Notes: generated by a model from the letters alone, not told the origin. Positions 8,355-17,144 are shown, counted from the first letter of the stretch. The stretch is DNA of 64,000 bases from an uncultured Oscillospiraceae bacterium (GCA_910586535.1 CAJUHS010000001.1:347404-411403); one strand, 5' to 3'. Numbers and translations: made by a program.

Positions 8355-8807
8355 CTATGTATTACTTTTCTCCGAAAGGATTCGTCGCTTCATAATTACC
8401 GTTGTACCCTTGCCCGGAGTACTCCTGACCGTAACCTGATCCATAAAGCTCTCCATTACCGCAAAGCCCAGCCCTGCCCTTTCCTCCTCGGGAGCGGAGG
8501 TATACATGGGCTCCATTGCTTTTTTTATATCAGGAATACCGCAGCCGCTGTCCCGTATCTTTATATAGAGCGTATTGTCCTCGAGAGCGCGGGCGGTTAT
8601 TTCTATCCTGCTTTTGTCGGAGGAAGTTCCCTTGTAAGCATGGACTATACAGTTCGTTACCGCCTCGGAAACGGCGGTCTTTATCTCCCCCACCTCGCTC
8701 ACCGACGGATCGAGCTGTGCCGCAAACGCCGAGACGACTACGCGCGAAAGCCCCTCGTTGCGGCTGTCTGCGGGAACGGTAAATTTTATTTCGTTAAGAA
8801 TTTTCAT
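8355..8807 (-). CDS. spoIIAB: Anti-sigma-F factor and serine kinase SpoIIAB
   Basis: GHKL-fold ATP-binding protein that binds SigF and phosphorylates SpoIIAA. 150 residues; N box (AVTNCIVHAY), G1 (RDSGCGIPD) and G2 (GLGFAVMESFMD) boxes are intact. A longer in-frame reading starts at 8876 but overlaps spoIIAA; AAAGGA upstream of ATG 8807 and the family N-terminus MKILNEIKF set the start. The gap to sigF is 44 bp. Confidence 0.93.
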   Translation of the reverse strand: MKILNEIKFTVPADSRNEGLSRVVVSAFAAQLDPSVSEVGEIKTAVSEAVTNCIVHAYKGTSSDKSRIEITARALEDNTLYIKIRDSGCGIPDIKKAMEPMYTSAPEEERAGLGFAVMESFMDQVTVRSTPGKGTTVIMKRRILSEKSNT

Positions 8808-8841
8808 TTTTTCAGTCCTTTCCGATCTATGCGGTTTTATG

Positions 8842-9147
8842 CTATCTGATAACGGCAAGCCTGTCCAGACCTGCAAGCCGCATGACCTTTTTTATCTGGT
8901 TCCCGGTGTTTTCTATGATCACGCAGCCGCCGTAGGGCTTGACTATTTTGTACCGTCCCATAACAAGGCCGATACCCGAACTGTCCATAAAGGTAACGCC
9001 GTCGAAGTCAAGTATGAGCTGTTTGGGGTGATGTCTGTCTATAGCGAGGTCTATGTCCTCGCGTATGGCTTTGGCTGTATGGTGATCCACCTCGCCTGAA
9101 AGTCTGGCGATAACAGTATTCTCTTCCGTTTCTATGATAACGGGCAT
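8842..9147 (-). CDS. spoIIAA: Anti-anti-sigma factor SpoIIAA
   Basis: STAS-domain protein, 101 residues, that in its unphosphorylated form frees SigF from SpoIIAB. The phosphorylatable Ser lies in the motif FMDSSGIGLVMGRYK. AGGAAG precedes ATG 9147. It is the first gene of the spoIIAA-spoIIAB-sigF operon on the minus strand. I could not find a convincing sigma-H promoter upstream. Confidence 0.93.
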   Translation of the reverse strand: MPVIIETEENTVIARLSGEVDHHTAKAIREDIDLAIDRHHPKQLILDFDGVTFMDSSGIGLVMGRYKIVKPYGGCVIIENTGNQIKKVMRLAGLDRLAVIR

Positions 9148-9307
9148 ATTTTCACTTCCTTACGATGTGTTCTATAGTGTATATTTTACGCCCGCCGGGG
9201 CGCGGATTTTGTCGCAGCAGGGCAGTACCGCAGCGTCCGTCTGAAATTCGCATGAGACGCAGGGCAATATGCTTGGCCTGCGTTTATCCTTTATTTGACC
9301 GACCTAC

Positions 9308-9336
9308 TTGACTTTTTTCCCCTATAACAATATAAT
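9308..9336 (+). promoter_or_regulatory. Sigma-A promoter of ppk
   Basis: TTGACT (9308-9313) and TATAAT (9331-9336) are 17 bp apart, 35 bp before the start. The rest of the 9148-9371 gap shows no gene. Confidence 0.75.
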
Positions 9337-9371
9337 ATATATAACATCGGAAAAATAACAGGGGGATCAGT

Positions 9372-11495
9372 ATGAAACAATATTACGACAACCGCGAACT
9401 GTCATGGCTTAAATTCAACGAAAGAGTCCTTGAGGAGGCGGTGGACAAAAACGTCCCCCTCTGCGAAAGGCTCATGTTTGCGGCGATATTTCAGTCGAAT
9501 CTGGACGAGTTCTTTATGATACGCGTAGGCTCTCTTTATGACCGCACCCTTGTGGATGCGGACGACCGCGAAAATAAAACGGACATGACCTGCCGCGAAC
9601 AGCTTGACGCTGTTTTTAAGCGCGTCGCGGAGCTTAATCCCATGCGGGACAAGGCGTACAGCGGAATAATGTCCGAGCTGGAGGGACACGGCGTTGAACA
9701 GGTGGATTTCAAGACCCTTTCAAAGGATGAGGAAAGCTACCTCAAAGCCTACTTTACCGCGGAGATACTTCCCCTTATTTCACCGCAGGTCATAGACAAG
9801 CGGCACCCTTTCCCGTTTCTTAAAAACAAGGAGATATACGCCGCAGCACAGCTTGAATCCAAATCCTCATCGGTGACGATAGGCCTTGTACCCGCCAGCG
9901 GAGCTTTTTCAAGAATTATCTTCCTTCCGGGAAGCAAGCGACGCTTCATGCTTGTGGAAGAGCTTATACTCCACTATATGCCGCTTATTTTCGAGAACTA
10001 CAAAATACTGGACAAATCCCTTATGCGCATAACCCGAAACGCCGACATCAACATGGAGGAAGCTCTCTACGACCACGACGTAGACCTGCGCGAGGTCATG
10101 TCGGAGCTGCTGAAAAAGCGCAAGAAACTTTCCCCTGTCCGCATGGAGCTTTCCCGCAAGCTTGGTTCTGCGGCGGTGGATTATCTCTGCGAAAAGCTGG
10201 AGCTTAAACACGAGCAAATATTCCACCTTAAATCCCCTCTCGACCTTTCCTTTGTGTACCCGCTCCGAGGCCGTCTGGAGGAAAGCCTGCCAACGCTTTT
10301 CTTCGGCAGGGCAGATCCCCAGCCCTCCCGCGAGGTGGACAAGGATATGCCTATGATACCCCAGATACAAAAACGGGACATTATTCTGTCCTATCCCTTC
10401 GAGTCCATAAAGCCTTTCTTAAGGCTTCTTAACGAAGCGGGGAACGACCCGTCGGTGGTATCAATAAAAATAACCCTTTACAGGGTCGCTTCCGATTCAA
10501 AAGTGGTGGACGCTCTTATCGCCGCCGCCGAAAACGGCAAGGACGTGCTTGTGCTTGTAGAACTCCGCGCACGCTTCGACGAGGAAAACAACATAGGCTG
10601 GTCAAAACGCCTTGAGCACGCGGGGTGCAGCGTTATATACGGTCCCGAAAATTTAAAGGTACACTCAAAGCTGCTGCTTATCACAAGAAAAACAGGCGGC
10701 GGAAAGATCGAATATATCTCCCAGATAGGCACGGGAAACTACAATGAAAAGACCTCCGCGCTCTATACCGATCTGTGCCTTATGACCGCTAACAGAGAGA
10801 TCGGTTCGGACGCTCTTATGGTGTTTAATGCTCTGTCCACAAACACTCTTGCGGAAAATACCGGCAAGCTTCTTGTGGCTCCGCTGTGTCTGCAGAACAG
10901 AATAATAGAAATGATCGACGGCGAGATTGCCGCCGCTGAACGGGGCGAAGACGCCTTTATAGGGCTGAAAATGAATTCCCTGACCGATAAAATACTTATC
11001 GACAAGCTTGTGGAAGCTTCACAAAAGGGCGTTAAGATACGCATGGTAATACGTGGTATATGCTGTCTTGTGGCGGGTATAAAGGGCTGTACCGAAAACA
11101 TCGAGATAACAAGCATTGTTGGACGTTACCTCGAACACAGCCGCATCTATATTTTCGGAACTCCCGAACGCATGAAGCTCTATATAAGCTCCGCGGACTT
11201 TATGACGAGGAACACTCTCAGGCGTGTTGAAGTTGCCGCGCCTGTCTACGACACTCATGTGCGCAAAAGGATAATGCACATCTTCGACATACTGACAAAG
11301 GATAACGTAAAAGCACGGGTCATGCTCCCCGACAGCAGCTACGTCCGCGTAAAACCGGAAGGGGAGCCTGTTGATTCCCAGTCTGCGTTTATACGCGAGG
11401 CATACGAGAACGCCTCCGCAGCCGCTTCGGGAAAAGGCAGAAAGGTCAAGCCCACATTAGTACAGCGCATAAAAAGCTCCCTGAAAAAAAGATAG
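9372..11495 (+). CDS. ppk: Polyphosphate kinase 1
   Basis: Makes polyphosphate from ATP (reversible). 707 residues, the normal PPK1 length, with the four-part architecture: N domain (NRELSWLKFNERVLEEA), head domain, and two PLD-like catalytic domains. The catalytic His motifs are VHSKLLLI at about residue 435 and EHSRIYIF near 593. The ATG follows GGGGGAT. A strong inverted repeat ends the unit. No exopolyphosphatase gene is adjacent. Confidence 0.95.
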   Translation: MKQYYDNRELSWLKFNERVLEEAVDKNVPLCERLMFAAIFQSNLDEFFMIRVGSLYDRTLVDADDRENKTDMTCREQLDAVFKRVAELNPMRDKAYSGIMSELEGHGVEQVDFKTLSKDEESYLKAYFTAEILPLISPQVIDKRHPFPFLKNKEIYAAAQLESKSSSVTIGLVPASGAFSRIIFLPGSKRRFMLVEELILHYMPLIFENYKILDKSLMRITRNADINMEEALYDHDVDLREVMSELLKKRKKLSPVRMELSRKLGSAAVDYLCEKLELKHEQIFHLKSPLDLSFVYPLRGRLEESLPTLFFGRADPQPSREVDKDMPMIPQIQKRDIILSYPFESIKPFLRLLNEAGNDPSVVSIKITLYRVASDSKVVDALIAAAENGKDVLVLVELRARFDEENNIGWSKRLEHAGCSVIYGPENLKVHSKLLLITRKTGGGKIEYISQIGTGNYNEKTSALYTDLCLMTANREIGSDALMVFNALSTNTLAENTGKLLVAPLCLQNRIIEMIDGEIAAAERGEDAFIGLKMNSLTDKILIDKLVEASQKGVKIRMVIRGICCLVAGIKGCTENIEITSIVGRYLEHSRIYIFGTPERMKLYISSADFMTRNTLRRVEVAAPVYDTHVRKRIMHIFDILTKDNVKARVMLPDSSYVRVKPEGEPVDSQSAFIREAYENASAAASGKGRKVKPTLVQRIKSSLKKR

Positions 11496-11556
11496 CGGAA
11501 ACAGAAACGTTTACAGCAATTCCGCAAATGAACTGCTGTAAACGTTGTGTTCCGCA
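11494..11556 (+). terminator. Extended hairpin after ppk
   Basis: AACGTTTACAGCA (11506-11518) and TGCTGTAAACGTT (11534-11546) form a perfect 13 bp stem, with further outer pairing GCGGAA/TTCCGC. It lacks a clear T-run, so termination may be completed at the second hairpin at 11669. Confidence 0.6.
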
Positions 11557-11668
11557 TTATACTGTTCATGAAAATACGCATTCTTTCCGCATACCGGCGT
11601 CAGCTTTGTTCTGCCTTATTCCGTCTGTATCTAAGCCATTATATCTTTTCGTTTGACTTTCATTGAAT

Positions 11669-11695
11669 GCTGCACAGAAATGTGCGGCTTTTTTA
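11669..11695 (+). terminator. Rho-independent terminator before asnB
   Basis: GCTGCACA and TGTGCGGC pair around a GAAA tetraloop and run into TTTTTT. It backs up the ppk hairpin, or ends a short transcript from the 11557-11668 gap, where I see no ORF. Confidence 0.8.
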
Positions 11696-11703
11696 TTTTG
11701 CTC

Positions 11704-11732
11704 TTGAAAATTCCGGCATAATAATGTATAAT
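11704..11732 (+). promoter_or_regulatory. Sigma-A promoter of asnB
   Basis: TTGAAA (11704-11709) and TATAAT (11727-11732) are 17 bp apart, 42 bp before the start codon. Confidence 0.7.
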
Positions 11733-11773
11733 AAAATAGTATATTTTAACAGTAACTTTTTCGGAGGATTAAT

Positions 11774-13615
11774 ATGTGCGGATTTGTAGGATTTACCAAC
11801 ACGCAAAATGATTCAAATAAAATTATTGAAGCAATGATGGATAAAATACGCCACCGGGGTCCCGATTCGGGAGGGAAGCACGTTGACGGCGACATTGCCC
11901 TGGGCTTCCGCCGGCTTAGCATTATCGACATTACTTCATCCGGAGACCAGCCTATCTACAACGAGGACAGTTCCAAAATTCTCCTTTTCAACGGAGAAAT
12001 TTACAACTACCGGTCTATCCGCAATGAACTGCTTGCGGCGGGACACAAATTCAAAACCAACACCGACTCCGAGGTGCTGCTTCACGGATACGAGGAGTAC
12101 GGTGAAAAGCTTTTGGGCAAGCTTCGGGGTATGTTCGCCTTTGTCATCTGGGATACCGTCAAAAAGGAGCTTTTCGGAGCACGGGACTTTTTCGGAATCA
12201 AGCCCATGTACTATGCCCAAATGAACGGTACGTTCATGTTCGGCTCGGAAATAAAGGCTTTTCTTGTACATCCCGATTTCAAAAAGGAGCTTAACGAGAC
12301 GGCTCTGGAGAACTACCTGACATTTCAGTATTCCCCAACTGCCGAAACATTTTTCAAGAACGTCTATAAGCTGCCGCCCGCCCATTATTTCAAATACGCA
12401 GACGGAAAGCTGGATATTACCCGTTACTGGGACGTTCATTTTGATCCCGACAACGGCCCCGATCTGGATAAGTGGGTGGACGAGATATCCGATATTTTTC
12501 ATAATTCCGTGGAAGCACACAAAATATCCGACGTTGAGGTAGGCAGCTTCCTTTCCAGCGGCGTGGATTCAAGCTACGTTGCAGCCGTTGCAAATGTTGA
12601 CAAGACCTTTACCGTAGGCTTCGGCGAGGACGAAAGGTACAACGAAATAGGCTGGGCAAAGGAATTCTCCAAATACATCGGCAAAGAAAATATAAGCAAG
12701 GTCATCACTCCCGAGGAATACTGGAACAATATCTCCAAGATACAGTACCACATGGACGAACCCCTTGCAGACCCCTCCTGCATTGCTCTTTACTTCGTCT
12801 GCAACAAGGCTTCGGAGTACGTCAAGGTTGTGCTTTCAGGCGAGGGCGCGGACGAAATTTTCGGCGGTTACAATATCTACAAGGAGCCAATGTCCATGCC
12901 GGCATACAACGCGATACCACGCCCCATAAGACGCGGCATCGGCGCAGTTGCTTCAAAGCTTCCGGCCAAAAGAGGAGTGAACTTTCTCGTCCGCAGGAGT
13001 AAGGATTTAGAGGAGCGCTTTATCGGCAACGCCTATATGTTCAGCGAAAAGGAGCGCAAGGCTTTATTGAAAATAAATACGGATGCTCCCCCCGCTGTGG
13101 ATATAACCCGCCCATTTTACGATAAGGTTAAGGACGCGGATGCAGTTACAAAAATGCAGTACCTCGATCTTCATCTTTGGATGACGGGTGATATTCTTCT
13201 GAAAGCCGACAAAATGTCAATGGCGAACAGTCTTGAACTGCGAGTGCCTTTCCTCGACAAGGAAGTAATGGCAGTAGCGGAAAGGATCCCGGCAAAGTAC
13301 CGCGTTACCGACGAAAACACAAAATTTGCCATGAGAAAAGCTGCGCTGCGTTCTGCTCCGCCTCAAACGGCAAACAAGAAAAAGCTGGGTTTCCCCGTGC
13401 CTATCCGCGTATGGCTGAAAGAGGATAAATATTACGGCATAGTTAAAAACAGCTTTACGTCCCCCGCCGCTGATCATTTCTTCAATACTGAACTTCTGGT
13501 TAAGCTTTTGGACGACCACCGCGCAGACAAGTATGACAACAGCCGCAAGATATGGACAATATTTATTTTTCTTGTGTGGTACAAGGTTTACTTCGGCGGA
13601 GAGATTCCCGCGTAA
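11774..13615 (+). CDS. asnB: Asparagine synthase (glutamine-hydrolysing)
   Basis: Transfers ammonia from glutamine to aspartate using ATP. 613 residues. The N-terminal Ntn glutaminase domain has Cys2 (MCGFVGF) and the RGPDSGG and FNGEIYNY motifs. The synthetase domain has the pyrophosphate loop SSGVDSS near residue 260, and the C-terminal part carries the KMSMANSLELRVPFLD motif. CGGAGG precedes ATG 11774. Appears monocistronic. Confidence 0.95.
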   Translation: MCGFVGFTNTQNDSNKIIEAMMDKIRHRGPDSGGKHVDGDIALGFRRLSIIDITSSGDQPIYNEDSSKILLFNGEIYNYRSIRNELLAAGHKFKTNTDSEVLLHGYEEYGEKLLGKLRGMFAFVIWDTVKKELFGARDFFGIKPMYYAQMNGTFMFGSEIKAFLVHPDFKKELNETALENYLTFQYSPTAETFFKNVYKLPPAHYFKYADGKLDITRYWDVHFDPDNGPDLDKWVDEISDIFHNSVEAHKISDVEVGSFLSSGVDSSYVAAVANVDKTFTVGFGEDERYNEIGWAKEFSKYIGKENISKVITPEEYWNNISKIQYHMDEPLADPSCIALYFVCNKASEYVKVVLSGEGADEIFGGYNIYKEPMSMPAYNAIPRPIRRGIGAVASKLPAKRGVNFLVRRSKDLEERFIGNAYMFSEKERKALLKINTDAPPAVDITRPFYDKVKDADAVTKMQYLDLHLWMTGDILLKADKMSMANSLELRVPFLDKEVMAVAERIPAKYRVTDENTKFAMRKAALRSAPPQTANKKKLGFPVPIRVWLKEDKYYGIVKNSFTSPAADHFFNTELLVKLLDDHRADKYDNSRKIWTIFIFLVWYKVYFGGEIPA

Positions 13616-13631
13616 TCGCGTAATTACGTAG

Positions 13632-13653
13632 TTCCGTATCCCAGGGGTACGGA
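13632..13653 (+). repeat. Small hairpin downstream of asnB
   Basis: TTCCGTA and TACGGAA pair around a 9-base loop, just after the asnB stop. No T-run follows. Confidence 0.4.
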
Positions 13654-13654
13654 A

Positions 13655-13792
13655 GTGAAAAACATTCTTTTTACCGGCGGCACGGTTTTCGCCGGCCGCC
13701 GCATTACCGAGTATTTTACCGCAATTTATGAAAATATTTTTGTACTGAACAGAGGAACAAAACCCAAAAGAGGGGCATTTGAAAGAAATTAG
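13655..13792 (+). pseudogene. Remnant of an NAD-dependent epimerase N-terminus
   Basis: A GTG-initiated reading frame of 45 codons gives VKNILFTGGTVFAGRRITEY and then VLNRGTKPKRG. That is the Rossmann dinucleotide-binding start of the epimerase/dehydratase family, with GGTGFxG altered to GGTVFAG. The frame stops at 13790 and the following ~130 bases contain no recognisable continuation. It looks like a decayed gene, though a small recruited protein cannot be excluded. The remaining sequence to 13922 shows nothing else I can name. Confidence 0.6.
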
Positions 13793-13922
13793 AAAGCTAT
13801 GGACAACAGCTGACGGAAAATGATAACGCTTTTGGAGGAAGTCCCCGCAAAACGGCGAAAAGCCGCCTAAGGAATTAACAGACCGTATTAAAAAATGTAT
13901 ATAAGCAATTGTAACATTTTTC

Positions 13923-13951
13923 TTGACCTTTCAGACCGAAAGTAGTATACT
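13923..13951 (+). promoter_or_regulatory. Sigma-A promoter of pduL
   Basis: TTGACC (13923-13928) and TATACT (13946-13951) are 17 bp apart, 34 bp before the start. Confidence 0.7.
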
Positions 13952-13985
13952 TATTATAGAATATTTTACTTTTGGAGGAATTATT

Positions 13986-14564
13986 ATGTCAAAAACTTTT
14001 ATGGTTGAAACTTCCGCCCGTCACGTTCACGTTACTCAGGAAGACCTTGAGGTACTTTTCGGCAAAGGCGCGTCCCTCACAAAAAAGAAAGACCTGTCCC
14101 AGCCCGGCCAGTACGCCTGCGAGGAACGTGTTGAGGTCGTAGGACCCAAAAAATCTCTTGCCAACGTTTCAATCCTTGGTCCTGTACGTCCCGCCACTCA
14201 GATAGAGCTTTCCGCAACCGACGCACGTTCTATAGGAATTTCCGCTCCCATACGCGAAAGCGGCGACGTTGCGGGTTCTGCGGGCTGCAAGCTTGTAGGT
14301 CCCTGCGGCGAGGTAGAGGTGAAAGAGGGAGTTATCGTTGCTAAAAGACATATTCACCTTACCCCTGCCGACGCTGAGGAGCTGGGAGTTTCCGACAAAG
14401 AGGTAGTATGGGTAAAGCTTGACACCGACGGCAGAAAAGCTGTTCTCGGCGACGTTGTATGCCGCGTTTCGGACAAGTTTGCCCGCGCTATGCATATCGA
14501 CACCGACGAGGCTAACGCTATTTCCGCGACTCCCGCGCTTCAGGGCGAGATCGTTAAGATCTGA
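13986..14564 (+). CDS. pduL: PduL-type phosphate acyltransferase
   Basis: Interconverts acyl-CoA and acyl-phosphate (acetyl or propionyl). 192 residues with two PduL beta-barrel repeats; the zinc-binding His pairs are in ARHVHVTQEDL near the N-terminus and AKRHIHLTPADA near residue 120. No N-terminal microcompartment-targeting helix and no shell genes are nearby, so a housekeeping phosphotransacetylase role is likely. An in-frame upstream ATG was rejected because it overlaps the promoter; GGAGG precedes ATG 13986. A CE2 esterase starts 9 bases after its stop. Confidence 0.9.
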   Translation: MSKTFMVETSARHVHVTQEDLEVLFGKGASLTKKKDLSQPGQYACEERVEVVGPKKSLANVSILGPVRPATQIELSATDARSIGISAPIRESGDVAGSAGCKLVGPCGEVEVKEGVIVAKRHIHLTPADAEELGVSDKEVVWVKLDTDGRKAVLGDVVCRVSDKFARAMHIDTDEANAISATPALQGEIVKI

Positions 14565-14573
14565 GGTGGTCTC

Positions 14574-15623
14574 ATGATAATATCTCACAGCGATCCGAAA
14601 GTCATCTTCATGGGCAGAACCGACGTTTACGCCAATGAAACAAAACTTTACTGGGCTGGCTCCCAGGCTATTGTGAAATTCCGCGGAACAAGGCTTTCTG
14701 CGGCTGTTAACTCCACTGCGCTCTGGGGCAATCTGCGGTTCGGGGTAATTACCGACGGCGTAATGAGCGGCGTTCCCATGGTGTACGAAAATAACGGCAA
14801 GGACATTACAGTAACGCTTGCTGAGGGACTTTCAGACGATATCCATACTGTTGTTCTCTATAAGCGGCACGCGGCAAATCAGCTTTTGTCGATAAAGTCC
14901 TTTGAAACAGACGGAGAATTTCTTGCTCCCGAACCTCTTCCCAAGTTAAAAATTGAGGTTTACGGCGACAGCGTATGCGCGGGCGAGGTCATTGAAGCCT
15001 GTGATTATGTGGGAAAATGCGATCCCGAAAATAACGACAGTTCCTATGACAACGTCTGGAACAGCTTTGTTATGCAGACCGCAAGAGATCTTGGAGCTCA
15101 GATACATAATATCTGCCAGGGCGGTATTGCTCTTTTTGAGGGTACCGGGTACTTCCACGCACCCGACTACATCGGTCTGGAAAGCGTGTACGACAAGGCT
15201 TGCTACACTCCCGAAAGCGGAGAACCTACCAATTGGGATTTCGGAAGATACGTACCGGATATAGTAATAATCGCCATCGGTCAGAACGACAAGCATAACG
15301 GCAGAACGGACTCCGACGATATTGATATTTCGTCTCCGTCAACAAGGAATCAGTGGAAAACTGGATACAAAAAGCTTGTACGCGATCTTGCAAATCATTA
15401 CGGGGACGTAAAATTCGTACTTACAACGACGATTCTTATGCACGACCCCGAATGGGACAACGCTATTGAGGAGATAAAAAATGAGCTTTGCGAAGACGGC
15501 ATAAAGGCGTACCGCAACGTTTTCAGCCGCAACGGAGCGGCTACTCCGGGACACCCGAGGCTTCCGGAGCACGACGAAATGGCACGGGAACTTACGGAAT
15601 TTATCAGGGCAAACGTACTGTGA
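14574..15623 (+). CDS. CE2-family carbohydrate esterase (SGNH hydrolase)
   Basis: Probable deacetylase of acetylated sugars. 349 residues: an N-terminal jelly-roll domain (about 1-120, with GSQAIVKFRGTRL) and an SGNH/GDSL hydrolase domain. The catalytic Ser is in YGDSVCAGE near residue 133, IGQND supplies the Asn block, and GHPRLPEHDEMA near the C-terminus holds the His. No signal peptide is visible, so it is probably cytoplasmic, acting on imported oligosaccharides. GAGGTGG lies before the ATG. Linked to pduL, which suggests that released acetate feeds the acetyl-phosphate pool; that link is inference. Confidence 0.82.
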   Translation: MIISHSDPKVIFMGRTDVYANETKLYWAGSQAIVKFRGTRLSAAVNSTALWGNLRFGVITDGVMSGVPMVYENNGKDITVTLAEGLSDDIHTVVLYKRHAANQLLSIKSFETDGEFLAPEPLPKLKIEVYGDSVCAGEVIEACDYVGKCDPENNDSSYDNVWNSFVMQTARDLGAQIHNICQGGIALFEGTGYFHAPDYIGLESVYDKACYTPESGEPTNWDFGRYVPDIVIIAIGQNDKHNGRTDSDDIDISSPSTRNQWKTGYKKLVRDLANHYGDVKFVLTTTILMHDPEWDNAIEEIKNELCEDGIKAYRNVFSRNGAATPGHPRLPEHDEMARELTEFIRANVL

Positions 15624-15698
15624 CCCGATCTTTAATATAGCTTGACGCGCAAAATGCAAAATCCGCATCATTTGGATATACTGGTTCGCAAGTACTGA

Positions 15699-15896
15699 GA
15701 GGAAAAGAACTGCTACATTAAAAAACTTGCTGAGCTGTGCGGCGTCATCAACAGGTGTATAGGTAATATCGAGCACGGCGTATCCAAGCCTAAGATCAAC
15801 ACGATCATTAATCTATGCGGAAAATGCGGTATCGGCACAGATTTGCTTTCATTCTTGCGGATGATGGGGACACACAGTATGATTCTCTGCTTCTGA
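15699..15896 (+). pseudogene. Degraded XRE-type helix-turn-helix regulator
   Basis: In one frame the sequence reads YIKKLAELCGVINRCIGNIE and then HGVSKPKINTIINLCGKCGI, a clear match to the XRE/HTH_3 fold (…GVSxxYIxxIExGxxxPxxxTIxxI…). There is no start codon; the frame is blocked just upstream by TGA at 15696 and the N-terminal helix is out of frame. It ends at 15896 after a non-homologous tail. A decayed regulator is the simplest reading. Confidence 0.65.
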
Positions 15897-15927
15897 CTCG
15901 CTGATTATAGCATTCTCTTTCCTGAAA

Positions 15928-15978
15928 AAATCCCCGCCGTTGGCTTCTCTAAAAACCTGCGGCGGGGATTGCCTTTTT
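15928..15978 (+). terminator. Strong hairpin terminator
   Basis: AATCCCCGCCG (15929-15939) pairs perfectly with CGGCGGGGATT (15960-15970); GCCTTTTT follows. Possibly the terminator of the pduL/esterase unit or of the decayed regulator. Confidence 0.75.
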
Positions 15979-16097
15979 CATATTGACTTTTATTTGCAGT
16001 TAAAAATCAATATATTTTTCTGAATACCGTAAAGATTTCCGTTTAAAAGCCGATATATACCATAGGAAATATTTTGCACCGAAGGAGGTCGGACAAT

Positions 16098-16820
16098 GTG
16101 AATATTATTGGAACAGCTTTGCCGTCCGCAGCGGGAACGGCATACTCCGGTAAAGACGGCAAAAAATCCGCGGCGGAACGTGCAGTTACTGCAAGTTTTG
16201 CGGATGCTTTGGCTAACGAGAAGGACGCCGCCGCAAAAACTGACAGGCTGATAATGTCCCCTGCGGCTGCTTCGGGAATCGCAGTAAAACCATCTGCCGC
16301 AGATATGTCCATGACTGAATATCAGCTTTACATTAACTCAAAAATTTCAAAGATAATGTCAGGTTCGCACCAGAGAGGCGGTTACACGGCAGTATTTATT
16401 TCCGACGAGGGCTACGCAGCAATGAAAAACGATCCCGAATACGAAAAATGGGTACTTGATCTGATAAAGCAAAGCTCGTACCAAAACGGCTTTATGCACG
16501 GAAGGGACGAAAAGCATTACTCTGCACATTTCATCGGCGCGTCCAAGGAGGAGACTCATTCGGAGTACTGGAGCGATATCCCAACAACTACTGTCACCGT
16601 CGAGGAAAGGCGCGCCATGGAAAAAAAGCGCTTTTACGCTCTGCAAAAATACCGAACCCAAAAGCTTGCACGGTACAGAAAGGCGCTCCGTGAAAACTCC
16701 ATAAAGAAAGCGGAGCTTGAGGAGGAGCATATCAAAGGCATTTTCAGAGATCACCTGTACGAAAAGAAAAACATCTGCGCCGCTTCTCATGTGAGTACCA
16801 TGCTTCTTTTCCGCACATGA
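16098..16820 (+). CDS. Uncharacterised protein, possibly DUF6033 family
   Basis: 240 residues, no signal peptide or membrane helix. The N-terminus is Ala/Ser/Lys-rich and probably disordered (about 1-75). The middle reads AVFISDEGYAAMKNDPEYEKWVLDLIKQSS, a pattern I associate with DUF6033 proteins of Clostridia. The C-terminal third is a charged helix (residues ~180-225), perhaps a coiled coil. GAAGGAGGTC selects the GTG start at 16098. Function unknown; the family name is tentative. Confidence 0.6.
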   Translation: MNIIGTALPSAAGTAYSGKDGKKSAAERAVTASFADALANEKDAAAKTDRLIMSPAAASGIAVKPSAADMSMTEYQLYINSKISKIMSGSHQRGGYTAVFISDEGYAAMKNDPEYEKWVLDLIKQSSYQNGFMHGRDEKHYSAHFIGASKEETHSEYWSDIPTTTVTVEERRAMEKKRFYALQKYRTQKLARYRKALRENSIKKAELEEEHIKGIFRDHLYEKKNICAASHVSTMLLFRT

Positions 16821-16856
16821 TCCGCCGCGCACTGCTGCATTGCCGATATATCACGA

Positions 16857-16989
16857 AAATTAATTTATGTTAAGCGGGGAGTCCCCGCGTGCTGAGTCAC
16901 CCCCTGCGTAGATTTGTTTGAACCATTACAAAGCAATGCCCCCTCAAGGGCGCGGAAAAGTTTGTTGAAATATTAATTTTGTTTAACGC
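16857..16989. repeat. Interspersed palindromic intergenic repeat, copy 1
   Basis: About 130 bp with a GCGGGG/CCCCGC hairpin, the shared middle GCTGAGTCACCCCC and TTGTTTGAA, and a CCCCCTCAAGGG palindrome before GCGGAAAAG. Its edges carry similar direct motifs (AATTTATGTTAAGC and AATTTTGTTTAACGC). Related copies lie at 30351 and 40498. Confidence 0.8.
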
Positions 16990-17005
16990 ACAACCGCTAA
17001 GAAAA

Positions 17006-17060
17006 CGTCAGAGCTTAGCCGGTCAGGCTGTGCTTAGCTTGACCGGCTAAAGTCCTGACG
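17006..17060. repeat. Long two-step inverted repeat
   Basis: CGTCAG (17006-17011) pairs with CTGACG (17055-17060), and TTAGCCGGTCA (17015-17025) pairs with TGACCGGCTAA (17040-17050). Together they give 17 bp of stem with one small internal loop. No T-run follows. Lies between the repeat element and the next promoter. Confidence 0.7.
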
Positions 17061-17115
17061 GAACAATACCATTAGTAAATAAAAATTAATTTAAATGATC
17101 AACGCTTTTTTGATA

Positions 17116-17144
17116 TTGATATTTTTATAGAAACAGTATATAAT
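17116..17144 (+). promoter_or_regulatory. Sigma-A promoter of the metallophosphoesterase gene
   Basis: TTGATA (17116-17121) and TATAAT (17139-17144) are 17 bp apart. The expected transcript start (near 17151) falls after the first in-frame ATG at 17149, which supports the later start codon. Confidence 0.7.

Noticed and set aside
9148..9300. Sigma-H promoter for spoIIA
   Set aside because: An AGGATAA and a GCGAAT are present on the minus strand, but about 31 bp apart, which is not a workable spacing.
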